Assembly: GCF_000764495.1 (NCBI RefSeq)
Contig: NZ_JRLB01000015.1
Span: forward strand, 1 to 64,000
Origin: Nitrincola sp. A-D6
GTDB lineage: Bacteria; Pseudomonadota; Gammaproteobacteria; Pseudomonadales; Balneatricaceae
Direction: 5' to 3'
Length of the DNA: 64,000 nucleotides
The notes below the pieces were generated by a model. It saw only the letters and a program-made list of their open reading frames with translations, had not been told where the DNA came from and did not search any database. The position numbers were made by a program, and so were the translations under genes. Each line of letters starts with the position of its first letter. Positions within the stretch are counted from its first letter, which is position 1. This document shows, one piece after another, positions 42,038 through 51,958 of this stretch.

Positions 42038-43673
42038 ATGAATGTATTTGCGACAGAAGCGGGCACAGACCTATACGAACATGCCACGGTCATGGGCAAA
42101 GCCATATCGCTTCGCTATTTCAGCAGAACAACAAGCGTTTTGAAGATTTCAGTTACAGCATCCCTGGCCTGTTGCTGGACCTTTCCAAGCAACGCATCAC
42201 CGCCGAAACCTTACAACTGCTTTGTGAACTGGCGCGTGAAAAACAGCTCAAACAGTGGATTGAAGATCTCTACAACGGCGAAAAAATCAACACCTCCGAA
42301 GACCGCCCGGCACTTCATACGGCCCTGCGTACACCGGCTGACCAAAGCCTGAATGTCGATGGTGAAGACATCATCGTCCCGATCCATGAAAACCTCAGCC
42401 GCATGGAAACACTGGTTAACTGCATCCATGCTGGCCAATGGCTGGGTTGTACCGGTCATCCTATCGACACCATTGTAAACATCGGCGTGGGTGGCTCCGA
42501 TCTTGGCCCGTTTATGGCCTGCAAGGCTCTGGGCGAATTCACCACAAAAAGCAGCCGCAAGGTAGACATCCACTTCGTCTCCTCGATGGATGGCAGTCAT
42601 ATCTCCAGCCTGCTGGACAGACTCAACCCCACCCGCACCCTGTTTGTGATTTCATCGAAATCCTTCACCACCATCGATACCCTGGCCAACGCTGATACCG
42701 CCAAAGAATGGCTCAAGCGTGCCGATCAACATGAAGGCATGGCTGAAGCTCTGATCATCAAACGTCACTTTATCGGGGTATCAGCCACACCCAAGCGCAT
42801 GATCGAGTGGGGCATCCCGGAGTCCAACCACCTGTATTTCTGGGAATGGACCGGTGGACGTTACTCCATGTGGTCTACTATTGGTCTGCCCATTGCACTA
42901 CGTATCGGCATGCAGGGGTTTCGTGACATGTTGGCAGGTGCTCACGCCATGGATACACATTTCCGTAACACCGAGTTTGAAGCCAACCTGCCGGTATTGC
43001 TTGCCCTCACCGGTATCTGGAACATCAACTTCCTCGGTATTACCGCCCACGCCATCCTGCCTTACGATGGCCGCCTGAGCCACCTGCCCAGCTACCTGGA
43101 ACAGCTGGAAATGGAAAGTAACGGTAAAAACACCACCCGCAGCAACGAAATGGTGGGCTACAACACCTGTCCGGTACTCTGGGGTGAAATCGGCACCAAC
43201 GCCCAGCATGCCTTTTACCAGTTGCTGCATCAGGGTACGATTCCGGTTATGTGTGACTTCATTACCTGCTCCACACGCTATGAAGGGCCCAACAACATTG
43301 AGCTGAAACACCAACACCAGCTCAACCTGTCCAACTGCCTGGCGCAATCACAAATTCTGGCACTGGGCGATACGGTGATTGAAGGGGCCGAACACTCCCC
43401 TCCGCATAAACGCTACCGGGGCAACCAGCCTTGCTCTACCCTGTTGCTGGATAAACTGACACCTGAAACCTTCGGTGCCCTGATCGCACTCTATGAGCAC
43501 AAGGTATTCGTCCAGTCAGTGATCTGGAACATCAACCCTTTGACCAATGGGGTGTAGAACTGGGTAAAACTATCGCCACCGGCTTACTGCCAGCACTGGA
43601 CGGGTCAAGCGAAAGCGTGTCACTCGACAGCTCCACACGCGGCCTGATCAACCACATCAACACCAAGCGCTGA
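42038..43673 (+). CDS. pgi: glucose-6-phosphate isomerase, two frameshifts
   Basis: About 545 codons, close to the 549 of E. coli, converting glucose-6-P and fructose-6-P. Conserved [11 protein letters not shown]-like [37 protein letters not shown] and the late [25 protein letters not shown] are visible. Two lost C bases, near 42099 (K-A-H-I-A-S-L-F broken) and near 43540 (N-P-F-D broken), split the frame; both are in C-runs and look like sequence errors. Start ATG 42038 has GGGAG upstream. It lies between galE and the dehydrogenase-like gene and should supply fructose-6-P to the mannose branch. Confidence 0.94.
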
Positions 43674-43701
43674 GCCAACTAGAATATGCCTGGAGGGCAG
43701 A

Positions 43702-44982
43702 ATGAAAATTGCAGTATGGGGAAGTGAATTAATTGGCTGGACCGCCGCCACCGCCTTTGCCGAATTTGGTAATCAGGTACACGTCAACCAGATGCCGGAC
43801 AGCAAACAAAGCCTCGGCGAACAATCCGAATCCAACAGCATTCTATTTAACGAACCCGGCTTGTTATCACACGTTAAAGCACAATATGACCTGGGTAATC
43901 TGACCTTTGGCGATCCCGATGCCGCACTGAACTGCCCAATTCAAATACTGGCACTGCATCCGGATCAGTTTCCGCTTGCAAAGACCATTATTCAGCGGGT
44001 AAACCAACAGTCCCAGCCAGAACAACTGGTAGTCATAAACTACTCCACCTTTGGCCTTGGAGCCACTGACGAACTGGCTACCCTGCTGGATACAGACAAA
44101 CAACAGGCCATTGCCTATATCCCCGATCAGCTCTCCGAAGGCAGCGCCTACGACAACTTCATCATAGCGAAAACGCTTGTGATCGGCTGTCAAAGCAATG
44201 AAGCCAATAAAGTCATCAAGGCATTGTATAAGCCTTTCAGCCGCTCGCTGGAACAGATGATGATCGTCAAGCGTCGCGAAGCTGAGTTCATGAAATTTGC
44301 CGTTAACGGGATGTTGGCTCTAAGGCTTGGCTATATTAACGAATTGGCCAACCTCGCCGACCTGTTGAATATCGACATAGACACGATTACTTCCGGTATG
44401 GGAAGCGACCCGCGTATCGGTAAGCATTATCTGGCTCCTGGTTGCGGTTTCGGTGGGGCACATTTCAGCAAATCCATCCAGAACATGGCCGAACTGCTGA
44501 AAACCAACCGCAACTCCATAATTCTGAACACCCTGCTGGAAGAGAATGAAAAACAGAAAGTACTGCCCTTCCGTAAACTCTGGCGACACTACAAAGCCGA
44601 TGTTACCGACCTGAAAGTTGCCGTATGGGGCCTGTCATTCAAACCCAACACCGCCAGCATCCAGAATGCCCCCAGCCTGCAGGTAGTCGAAACCCTGCTG
44701 GCACAAGGCTGCAAAGTTCATGCACATGACCCACAAGCCATGATGAACTTCGCCAAACGCTTTCCATCCACCGGCCAAATCGCCTACTACAACAATGCGA
44801 TAGAAACGCTTAAAGATGCCGATGCGCTGATCATCCTCACCGAATGGAATGAGTACTGGTCACCCGACTACTACCTGATGCTGAAACTGATGAAAAATCC
44901 AGTCATTATCGATGGAAGAAACATTATGGATAAGGAGCTTATGGAGAGTTTTGGGTTTGTTTATTATGGGGTGGGGAGATGA
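43702..44982 (+). CDS. divergent UDP-glucose/GDP-mannose dehydrogenase-like protein
   Basis: A 426-residue protein with the three-domain layout of nucleotide-sugar 6-dehydrogenases: Rossmann N-domain (MKIAVWGSELIGWTAA), central helical domain (EFMKFAVNGMLALRLGYINELANL, keeping the Lys and Asn) and a C-terminal Rossmann domain (VAVWGLSFKPNTASIQNAPSLQV). The usual GFGGSCFPKD reads GFGGAHFSKS, so the catalytic Cys is replaced by His, and TDDxRxSP is replaced by TASIQNAP. It may be inactive, an epimerase/reductase variant or a regulator. It overlaps the next gene by 4 bp. Confidence 0.85.
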   Translation: MKIAVWGSELIGWTAATAFAEFGNQVHVNQMPDSKQSLGEQSESNSILFNEPGLLSHVKAQYDLGNLTFGDPDAALNCPIQILALHPDQFPLAKTIIQRVNQQSQPEQLVVINYSTFGLGATDELATLLDTDKQQAIAYIPDQLSEGSAYDNFIIAKTLVIGCQSNEANKVIKALYKPFSRSLEQMMIVKRREAEFMKFAVNGMLALRLGYINELANLADLLNIDIDTITSGMGSDPRIGKHYLAPGCGFGGAHFSKSIQNMAELLKTNRNSIILNTLLEENEKQKVLPFRKLWRHYKADVTDLKVAVWGLSFKPNTASIQNAPSLQVVETLLAQGCKVHAHDPQAMMNFAKRFPSTGQIAYYNNAIETLKDADALIILTEWNEYWSPDYYLMLKLMKNPVIIDGRNIMDKELMESFGFVYYGVGR

Positions 44983-45956
44983 GCACTGCAGCCAGCACCC
45001 CAAAACCTATAAATCACGACCTACCCACCCTACTCAGACTCTGTGCCATTACACTAATTGTATCGGGGCATTTTGGCCTGTTTGAATATGGTGGAGGCGG
45101 TGCAGCACTTTTAATGGTGATCGTTGGATATAATATAGCCACGTTTAAACTCTCAAAAGTACTAAAGACGGACAGCATAATGCCTGTGGCGATGATGATC
45201 ATAAAGGTTATGATACCAACCATAGCTTATGTATTATTCATTCAATTGTATTACGGCTCTTTCAGACTCGTTGATGTTCTTCTTGTGGCGAACTTTGTAG
45301 AAGCACGTCACCCTATGGGTTTTTCCTACTGGTTTATTGAAGTTTACATACAAATTCAACTTATCCTGTTGTTACTATTAGCGCTCCCACAAGTAAGAGC
45401 GTTACTTAATAAAAATAGAAAACTAACAAGCTATGCTTTTGTAGCCATAGCTGTACTAACTTTTATAGTATGCGATGCCATATGGGATACACATCACCTA
45501 TACAGAAGATTGCCGTGGTTAATGATGTGGTTGATTGCTTTTGGCTTTGCAGCAAGATTTACAGAGACTCTTACGGAAAAATCAGCACTGACTACTGCAT
45601 TTATAATATCGGCCTACATCTTTTATGGTGAAGTAAACTTATTCTTAAGTATCTCCGTAGCACTATTAATATTCAATCCACCTCTGAGGCTACCTAGACT
45701 TACAAGTAAGGGGTTAAATTTTCTTGCAGCAGGTTCTCTTTTTATCTATCTAACACACTTTCAAACACGTGCAGTGCTAGAAAAATTAATTTTTGATAGC
45801 CCCTTACTTTATACACTACTTGCAATTTTAATAGGCGCAACAATATTCAATATATACAACAAAATTATAAATAAAAAAATATTAGAAGCCATTATATTAG
45901 ATGACAAAGCCACAAGCCAATCAACTCAAGCCAATGAAAAGAATAGCATTCGATGA
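44979..45956 (+). CDS. multi-spanning membrane protein, acyltransferase-3-like
   Basis: A 325-residue inner-membrane protein with about nine or ten predicted helices. The first helix carries R and H in LLRLCAITLIVSGHFGLF, the placement used by acyltransferase-3 enzymes for acyl transfer across the membrane, and the helix pattern agrees, but overall similarity is weak. The start overlaps the dehydrogenase-like stop by 4 bp. Base composition drops sharply to AT-rich from about 45.1 kb, suggesting transfer from another genome. Likely role: O-acetylation or a similar decoration of a surface glycan (inference). Confidence 0.75.
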   Translation: MSTAASTPKPINHDLPTLLRLCAITLIVSGHFGLFEYGGGGAALLMVIVGYNIATFKLSKVLKTDSIMPVAMMIIKVMIPTIAYVLFIQLYYGSFRLVDVLLVANFVEARHPMGFSYWFIEVYIQIQLILLLLLALPQVRALLNKNRKLTSYAFVAIAVLTFIVCDAIWDTHHLYRRLPWLMMWLIAFGFAARFTETLTEKSALTTAFIISAYIFYGEVNLFLSISVALLIFNPPLRLPRLTSKGLNFLAAGSLFIYLTHFQTRAVLEKLIFDSPLLYTLLAILIGATIFNIYNKIINKKILEAIILDDKATSQSTQANEKNSIR

Positions 45957-45971
45957 TTTATATAAGGTATA

Positions 45972-47069
45972 GTGATGAAAAACACACTATCTGAATTAGC
46001 TCGTGGTCGAGATAATAACTTTAATCTATTGCGAGCAATTGCTGCAATTCTTGTTCTTTACAGCCATAGTTTTGCTCTTGTTGTGGGCTCAGCAGATGCA
46101 GAGCCTCTGAAAACATCTCTTGGAATCACTTGGGGATACATAGCAGTAGATGTTTTCTTTATAACTAGTGGATTTCTTATTATAGGAAGTTATTATTCAA
46201 GGAATAATGTATTAAGTTTTACTTGGGCAAGAATATTACGAATATTCCCTGGATTATTTATATCCGTATTATTTTGCGCTTTTGTAGTTGGATTGTTATT
46301 TACAACACTTGATAAATTTGACTACCTTACTCACCCACAAACTTATAAATTTATTGTTAAAAATTCATTATTATTTTTTGGAATAGAATATAGACTTCCG
46401 AATGTATTTACCGAACTACCCTGGAGCCATGCTGTAAATGGTTCGCTTTGGACCCTTCCTCACGAAGTTAAAATGTATGCAATACTAGCGGCAACATTAG
46501 TAACAGCAACTTTTATAAGTAAAAAAATATTTTCTTTTCAAACAAATAATTTAGTAATTGCGATTACAGTCATCGCCCTCATATTGCATATTATTAATAT
46601 TTTTTTTCCGATTACACATAAAAGCTCAACAAGATTATTTACAATGTTTTTTATAGGCTGCAGTATTTTTATATATAGAGAAAAGATAAAGCTATCCTCA
46701 AAAGTTGCATTAATAGCATTAACAGTTACTCTCATAGCTACTCTTAACAAAATTGCATTCAATTTAATATATATTGCAACCATACCATATTTGATTTTTT
46801 ATGTAGCCTACATACCTAAAGGAAGAATTAGACAATTCAACAAACTAGGAGACTATTCATATGGCCTATATATATACGCTTTTCCAATACAACAGTCGCT
46901 AATCGCATTTTTTCCAAACATAAGTATTTATCAGATGATAGCCTTATCATTAATAATAACTTTCCTATTCGCACTATTCTCTTGGCATTGCATAGAAAAG
47001 AAATTCTTGAAACTAAAAATATCAACACGTAAAGAAGAACCAAGCAAAAAAATAAATATAGCAACATAG
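45972..47069 (+). CDS. acyltransferase 3 family (OafA/YrhL-type) membrane protein
   Basis: A 365-residue polytopic protein. The N-terminus NFNLLRAIAAILVLYSHSFAL has the conserved Arg and His of the family, followed by AVDVFFITSGFLIIGSYYSR and RILRIFPGLFISVL, then further helices and a basic C-terminal tail. Such proteins O-acylate polysaccharides or lipids at the cytoplasmic membrane. Very AT-rich. It is 15 bp after the preceding gene and 13 bp before the SGNH hydrolase, so these act as a unit. Confidence 0.88.
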   Translation: MMKNTLSELARGRDNNFNLLRAIAAILVLYSHSFALVVGSADAEPLKTSLGITWGYIAVDVFFITSGFLIIGSYYSRNNVLSFTWARILRIFPGLFISVLFCAFVVGLLFTTLDKFDYLTHPQTYKFIVKNSLLFFGIEYRLPNVFTELPWSHAVNGSLWTLPHEVKMYAILAATLVTATFISKKIFSFQTNNLVIAITVIALILHIINIFFPITHKSSTRLFTMFFIGCSIFIYREKIKLSSKVALIALTVTLIATLNKIAFNLIYIATIPYLIFYVAYIPKGRIRQFNKLGDYSYGLYIYAFPIQQSLIAFFPNISIYQMIALSLIITFLFALFSWHCIEKKFLKLKISTRKEEPSKKINIAT

Positions 47070-47082
47070 CCCACAAAAAAAA

Positions 47083-47796
47083 ATGAAAAAATTATTATTT
47101 AGTCTATATATATTAGCTCTACACTTAGCATTTATTTTTATAATAATAAATACTAATTTTATTGAAAAAATAATAAATAAAGTATCTACAAATAAATTAT
47201 CAATGGAAGTAACCTTCTCTCCATACTACTTCAGGACACTCAATCAACACTTAGCTATGGATGCACAGCACCCCGAAGGAATAAATCTATTTATTGGCGA
47301 CAGTTTTATTCAAGGACTATCTACAGCAGCAATATTAAGCCCTTCCGCAAATTATGGAATAAGTGCAGATACAACTTATGGACTACTCAATAGATTAAAA
47401 AAATACAAATCCATAGAAAAATCTGACAAAATTATAATATCAATTGGAATAAATGATATTTTATCTGGAAACAAAGACCAAGAAATAATAAATAATTACA
47501 AAAAAATTATAGAACAATTATTAAATCATAAAAGTATTTTCATAAACTCAATATTTCCCGTATCAATAAATACTGACCCAAATGGGTTATTAAACTCAAG
47601 GATAGATTTATTAAATAGTAAAATTGAGCTTTTAACTAAGGGAAAAGTCAATATTAATTATATAAATATTAAAGATCATATAAGAAACAGCGACGCATAT
47701 TTAAGCGGAAATTTTTATATCGAAGACGGGCTACACCTCAGCGTAGATGGATATAATGAATGGATTGAAATATTAAAAAATTATATATATCCATAA
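47083..47796 (+). CDS. membrane-anchored SGNH/GDSL hydrolase
   Basis: A 237-residue protein with one N-terminal membrane helix (~4-24) and an SGNH fold outside. Block I is FIGDSFIQG (nucleophilic Ser), block II Gly in YGISADTTYG, block III Asn in GINDIL, block V Asp/His in IEDGLHLSVDGY. Family members are esterases or acetyltransferases; next to acyltransferase-3 genes they usually complete O-acetylation of a glycan. AT-rich, with no clear ribosome site in the A-run before the ATG. Converges with the OpgC-like gene with only 3 bp between the stop codons. Confidence 0.85.
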   Translation: MKKLLFSLYILALHLAFIFIIINTNFIEKIINKVSTNKLSMEVTFSPYYFRTLNQHLAMDAQHPEGINLFIGDSFIQGLSTAAILSPSANYGISADTTYGLLNRLKKYKSIEKSDKIIISIGINDILSGNKDQEIINNYKKIIEQLLNHKSIFINSIFPVSINTDPNGLLNSRIDLLNSKIELLTKGKVNINYINIKDHIRNSDAYLSGNFYIEDGLHLSVDGYNEWIEILKNYIYP

Positions 47797-47799
47797 TAG

Positions 47800-48846
47800 C
47801 TATTGGTATTTACCTGCATATCTTGCGTAACAGTATAGAGAAACCAAAAGAGCAGCTGTTAGCCCTGCATTCACATAAAACTTTTCAAAGTACAAGTCTA
47901 TACTAAATGCAGATAATGCAAACACAAGAAAAATTTGAAATGTAAAAATTTCAAGAGATTTTCTACCAATTCTCTCTAAAACAACAGATCTAAACAACCA
48001 TGAATATCGACCAGAAAAATAATATATAACATAACTTATAACCACAAAATTCATAAGCCTTAAAGGCCCCAAATCCCGTTTTGAAAACAATTTATCAACA
48101 TATGAAAAATCCATCACTGAAATACTCAAAGCTTCTAAAATATTCTCTTGATATCGATACAAAAGAAAAGCTAAAAACATTGTAAAAACAGCTAACCTTA
48201 TAAACTTAGAGTTAATATATAAACTCTCAGAAGTTTTCATAACCCCAATCGAAAATCCAAAAACAAACAATACTTGCCACGAATAAAAATTATATGATCC
48301 CATTCTAAAATCTAAAAAACCTAATTGAGCAAAAAACCAAATAATAAAACTTAGCAAAAACAAATAGAATGGGCCAGCAACAGCACAAACAGCAACCATA
48401 GTCGGTATGAAAATTAAAAGAACAACATAAATTGGAAGAATTTGTAAATGAGGAGAAAGATCATATAAGAAAACGTAGCCTAACAAAGTAGGAATATAGT
48501 CTTCACTTATCAACGGAGGCCATGGCCAGTTCGCAGAAGAAAGCTCAGTCTTAAATATGAAGCCGATACCAACCAAAACAAATACAACAAAAAAATGATA
48601 TTTATATACAGTAAAAGATCGTCTAAAAACAGAACCTGAACATGATACAAAACCATTTTTTTTATATCGATTAAAATAAACAATACCAGAAACTAATCCA
48701 GATACAAAAATAAAACCCTCCATTGCAGACACAAACCCGAAAGGTTGATTGGTGAATTTTGATAAAAAGCTATGCATATGATTCAAACATATCACAACAA
48801 TCAACATTCCTCTGACGAAGTCTAACTCTGATATTCTATTTACCAT
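47800..48846 (-). CDS. OpgC-type acyltransferase membrane protein
   Basis: A 348-residue polytopic membrane protein. The N-terminus MVNRISELDFVRGMLIVVICLNHMHSF, followed by AMEGFIFVSGLVSGIVYFNRY, is the typical OpgC pattern (succinyl-type modification of periplasmic glucans or related substrates). About ten helices follow. It is the last gene of the long minus-strand string, 41 bp after the preceding one. AT-rich. The real acyl donor and glycan are unknown. Confidence 0.85.
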   Translation of the reverse strand: MVNRISELDFVRGMLIVVICLNHMHSFLSKFTNQPFGFVSAMEGFIFVSGLVSGIVYFNRYKKNGFVSCSGSVFRRSFTVYKYHFFVVFVLVGIGFIFKTELSSANWPWPPLISEDYIPTLLGYVFLYDLSPHLQILPIYVVLLIFIPTMVAVCAVAGPFYLFLLSFIIWFFAQLGFLDFRMGSYNFYSWQVLFVFGFSIGVMKTSESLYINSKFIRLAVFTMFLAFLLYRYQENILEALSISVMDFSYVDKLFSKRDLGPLRLMNFVVISYVIYYFSGRYSWLFRSVVLERIGRKSLEIFTFQIFLVFALSAFSIDLYFEKFYVNAGLTAALLVSLYCYARYAGKYQ

Positions 48847-48887
48847 GCATAGCTACCAATTATAAAGTCTCGTCATATCATTATATT

Positions 48888-50846
48888 TCATTGAGAAATA
48901 TTAAATAACAAGCTATTCAATGAGTTTTCTTTTAATATTTCGACACCCAAAAGCCTACTTCCAGACACACTCAAATGCGTTGAATCAAAATAAACAAGGT
49001 TCTCATTTAGGAAAGGGCTACAACCATTCTCATCACACAACATATTATTAAAATCAACATAAGTCACTTCGGAATATTTATTTGAAATAGATTCCAAATA
49101 ACTATTAGCTCTTTGTGATAATTCATCAACCCCATTAGAATCTGAGTTAATTGAATCACAATTAATGAATGGAACTTTAAATTTTTTATGAATGCATTTA
49201 GCATCTAAATCCGGAAAAGCAGTCATTCTACCAATAACAATGATTCTTTTATTCATGTTGATTAGTTGTAATAAAGTGTCTTCAAAATACTCTTCAAATA
49301 ATTTTGAATTTTATTATAATAAAACCCCCAAGCAGCACTTAAAATAACCACAGGGTAGTTATTAACTGAATTTCTTACAACACTAATTGATGTCAAACAG
49401 TCGTTCTTGCGTTGTGGAGTAATAAATTCCCCAGCTCCAGAAAGTAATGGAGGACAAGCGGAGTGTGCAATATTCCTAAATGAAAAACCTGTCTCAGAAG
49501 CAATTTCAGCTAATAGCGGTACAAAATGAGCTGCATTAGAATCACCCCATAGCAAAGCTTTTGAATCAAAATTCGGATTAATATCACAGCGCGATTCAGA
49601 AATTAATGCATCAGTAACCAAGAATTCTTGACACACACGCTCATCTCTATGAACCGGTTGAGGAATTGTATTCAAATTAGATGTCATATCTAAATTAGTG
49701 CTGGAATATAAACCCACACCTTTAGTCGCAATATAGAATATACATATAATGAGGACAAGTAGACTTGGAAACACATACTGCTTAGCAAATATCCACTTAA
49801 AATTTTCGCCTTTTTTTCTAAAAACCTGTTCAACATATTTCCATGACAACCATGAAATAAAAGTTAGCAGGAATATGTAAGGGATAAACCAGTACCAATC
49901 AAAATTTGAAAAAATATATCGACTATATACCAGTATTGGCCAATGCCAAAGATACATTGAATATGAAATTAATCCCAGAAAAACTACTGGTCGAAAGGAC
50001 AGAATATTGCTCAACAATCCATAGGGTGAAAATAAAATAATTAAACCGCTAAAAATAGTCGGTAATACGGCATTATTTCCCGGGTAAGCGCTCTCCTTAC
50101 TAAAATATAACATTGAAATAATAAGCCTATAAAACTTAGCCACCCTATAATATGGTATAAATAATCTATCGATTTATTTGATTCGTTTTTTTTATTATAT
50201 ATTTTTATGGACCAAAAAAAGCAAATTGCTCCAAAGAGCAACTGCCCAGCCCGAGTTGGAAGCATATAATATGCAAACATAGGCTGTGTAGCAACATTGC
50301 TTGAGCAAGCACAAATGAAGCAATAGCCAAGCCTATCGCTGCTAAGCTAACAATAGTATTAGATAGTCTACTAAGCAAAACAAGCAATATTATAGGCCAA
50401 AATATATAAAACTGTTCTTCTACCCCCAAGCTCCAAAAATGTAATAAAGGTTGCAATTCTGCATCTGGTGCAAAGTATGAAGCATTTAAAAAATAGGTGA
50501 AATAAATGTTTGCAACTGACAACTGAGAAGCTAACGCCGAAAATGATAAGTCGATTAAATCTTCGGGGACTAAAATAAAGTGCCCTGCAATCAATGTCAC
50601 TAATACAACCAAACTAGCTGCAGGAATTATCCTTCTGATACGGCGCGAATAAAAATCAACGAAACTAAAGCTATCAGATTTTATATTCTTGTATATATTG
50701 CCGGTGATAAGATAACCAGATATAACAAAAAAAACATCAACTCCAACAAAACCACCAGGCAACCAGCCGTTATTAAAGTGAAATAGTATGACAGATAAAA
50801 CAGCAATCGCCCTCAATCCATCAATATCTGAACGATAATTTACCAC
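48888..50846 (-). CDS. OafA-type acyltransferase-3 / SGNH fusion, frameshifted
   Basis: About 654 codons when three one-base breaks (near 50270, 50110 and 49265) are repaired. N-terminal acyltransferase-3 domain with YRSDIDGLRAIAVLSVILFHF, GGFVGVDVFFVISGYLI, FWSLGVEEQFYIFWP and YLWHWPILVY; then a periplasmic SGNH domain with LLWGDSNAAHF (Ser) and FDSTHLSVSGS (Asp/His). This is the architecture of O-antigen O-acetylases. Start is GTG at 50846 behind GGGAG, overlapping the previous stop by 7 bp. The breaks fit the window's general single-base errors, though here they lie in AT-rich DNA. Confidence 0.85.
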
Positions 50847-51958
50847 TTCAAAGCTCCCGTATGATTTGAAAACTTGTCATAGAGCTCCCTAAATGACCCA
50901 AAAAAGATTACTCCAAAGAATTTAGCATTAAAATATTTTGCAATAAAAACAGGAACAACAATACTCAAAAACACCCCTAATGAAATATGAATAATTACAT
51001 TATCTATAAGCATAAACCTTTCAAGCACTATACGCACACCTGAACCTATAATAATATGCATTAGATATATATGTAATGAATAACCACCCAAGCATCCAAT
51101 AAAAAACACCAACTTGCTAACTGATCTAGACATATAGATTGATAGAAAAATAACAAAACCTAATGAAACCAATGCTATAAATAAAGAAAAAAAGCCTCTA
51201 TTAAAGTATCTATAATCATAATATCCATGAAAATAGTACTGAGCACACATAAACATAAAAAATGAAATGAGTGTTATAGCTCTCAATTGATAATTATCAT
51301 ATGCAATGACACCATTGTTAATCTTTATATAAAAACCAGCCAGCACATAGCCTAAAGCAAAGTATATAAAGTGAGCACATAACATCCACAACATAAATCC
51401 ATTTAAATAATATGAATTAATTAAATAAATAAACAACCCTATAAATATAGAGACATACCCGGTTTTTTTGCCAAATATTTTTAAACAAATAGAAAAAACA
51501 ATCACTATCAAAAATAGCGCATATAAAAACCAAAATTGAGCCCTAGGATGAATTCCAATTTTATACATATCAACAAAGTTAGCACTGCCATTTGTGTAGG
51601 ATGACAATGATGATTCAAGCAATGTTTGCATCACACTCCAAACCAAATATACATATACTATTGAATCAATTTTTTTAAAAGCAACAACACATAACTTCTT
51701 TTTTAACAATGATATATAAAATAAATAGCCAGAAATAAAAAAGAATATCGGCATATGAAAAGTATAAATAATACTATCGATAAGCTCAAAAAATGGATGT
51801 TCGAGAAGGTCAGCATTCATCAACCCTCTAACTACATGACCATAAACAACAAGAACTATGCCAATTCCCTTGGCATAGTCGATCCAGTTATATTCTGGTT
51901 TAGTGCTATTCTTTATAGCACTATTCTGAGCTTTAACTATCTCAGACACTGCGTCCAT
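50840..51958 (-). CDS. acyltransferase 3 family membrane protein
   Basis: A 372-residue polytopic protein. WIDYAKGIGIVLVVYGHVVRGL and MPIFFFISGYLFYISLLKKK carry the conserved acyltransferase-3 motifs; about ten helices follow. The start at 51958 lies within the manC 3' end (17-bp overlap) with GGAAG upstream, so translation is coupled; a longer open frame upstream only shadows manC. It is the first gene of the AT-rich tail attached to the rfb-manC genes. Confidence 0.88.
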   Translation of the reverse strand: MDAVSEIVKAQNSAIKNSTKPEYNWIDYAKGIGIVLVVYGHVVRGLMNADLLEHPFFELIDSIIYTFHMPIFFFISGYLFYISLLKKKLCVVAFKKIDSIVYVYLVWSVMQTLLESSLSSYTNGSANFVDMYKIGIHPRAQFWFLYALFLIVIVFSICLKIFGKKTGYVSIFIGLFIYLINSYYLNGFMLWMLCAHFIYFALGYVLAGFYIKINNGVIAYDNYQLRAITLISFFMFMCAQYYFHGYYDYRYFNRGFFSLFIALVSLGFVIFLSIYMSRSVSKLVFFIGCLGGYSLHIYLMHIIIGSGVRIVLERFMLIDNVIIHISLGVFLSIVVPVFIAKYFNAKFFGVIFFGSFRELYDKFSNHTGALKW

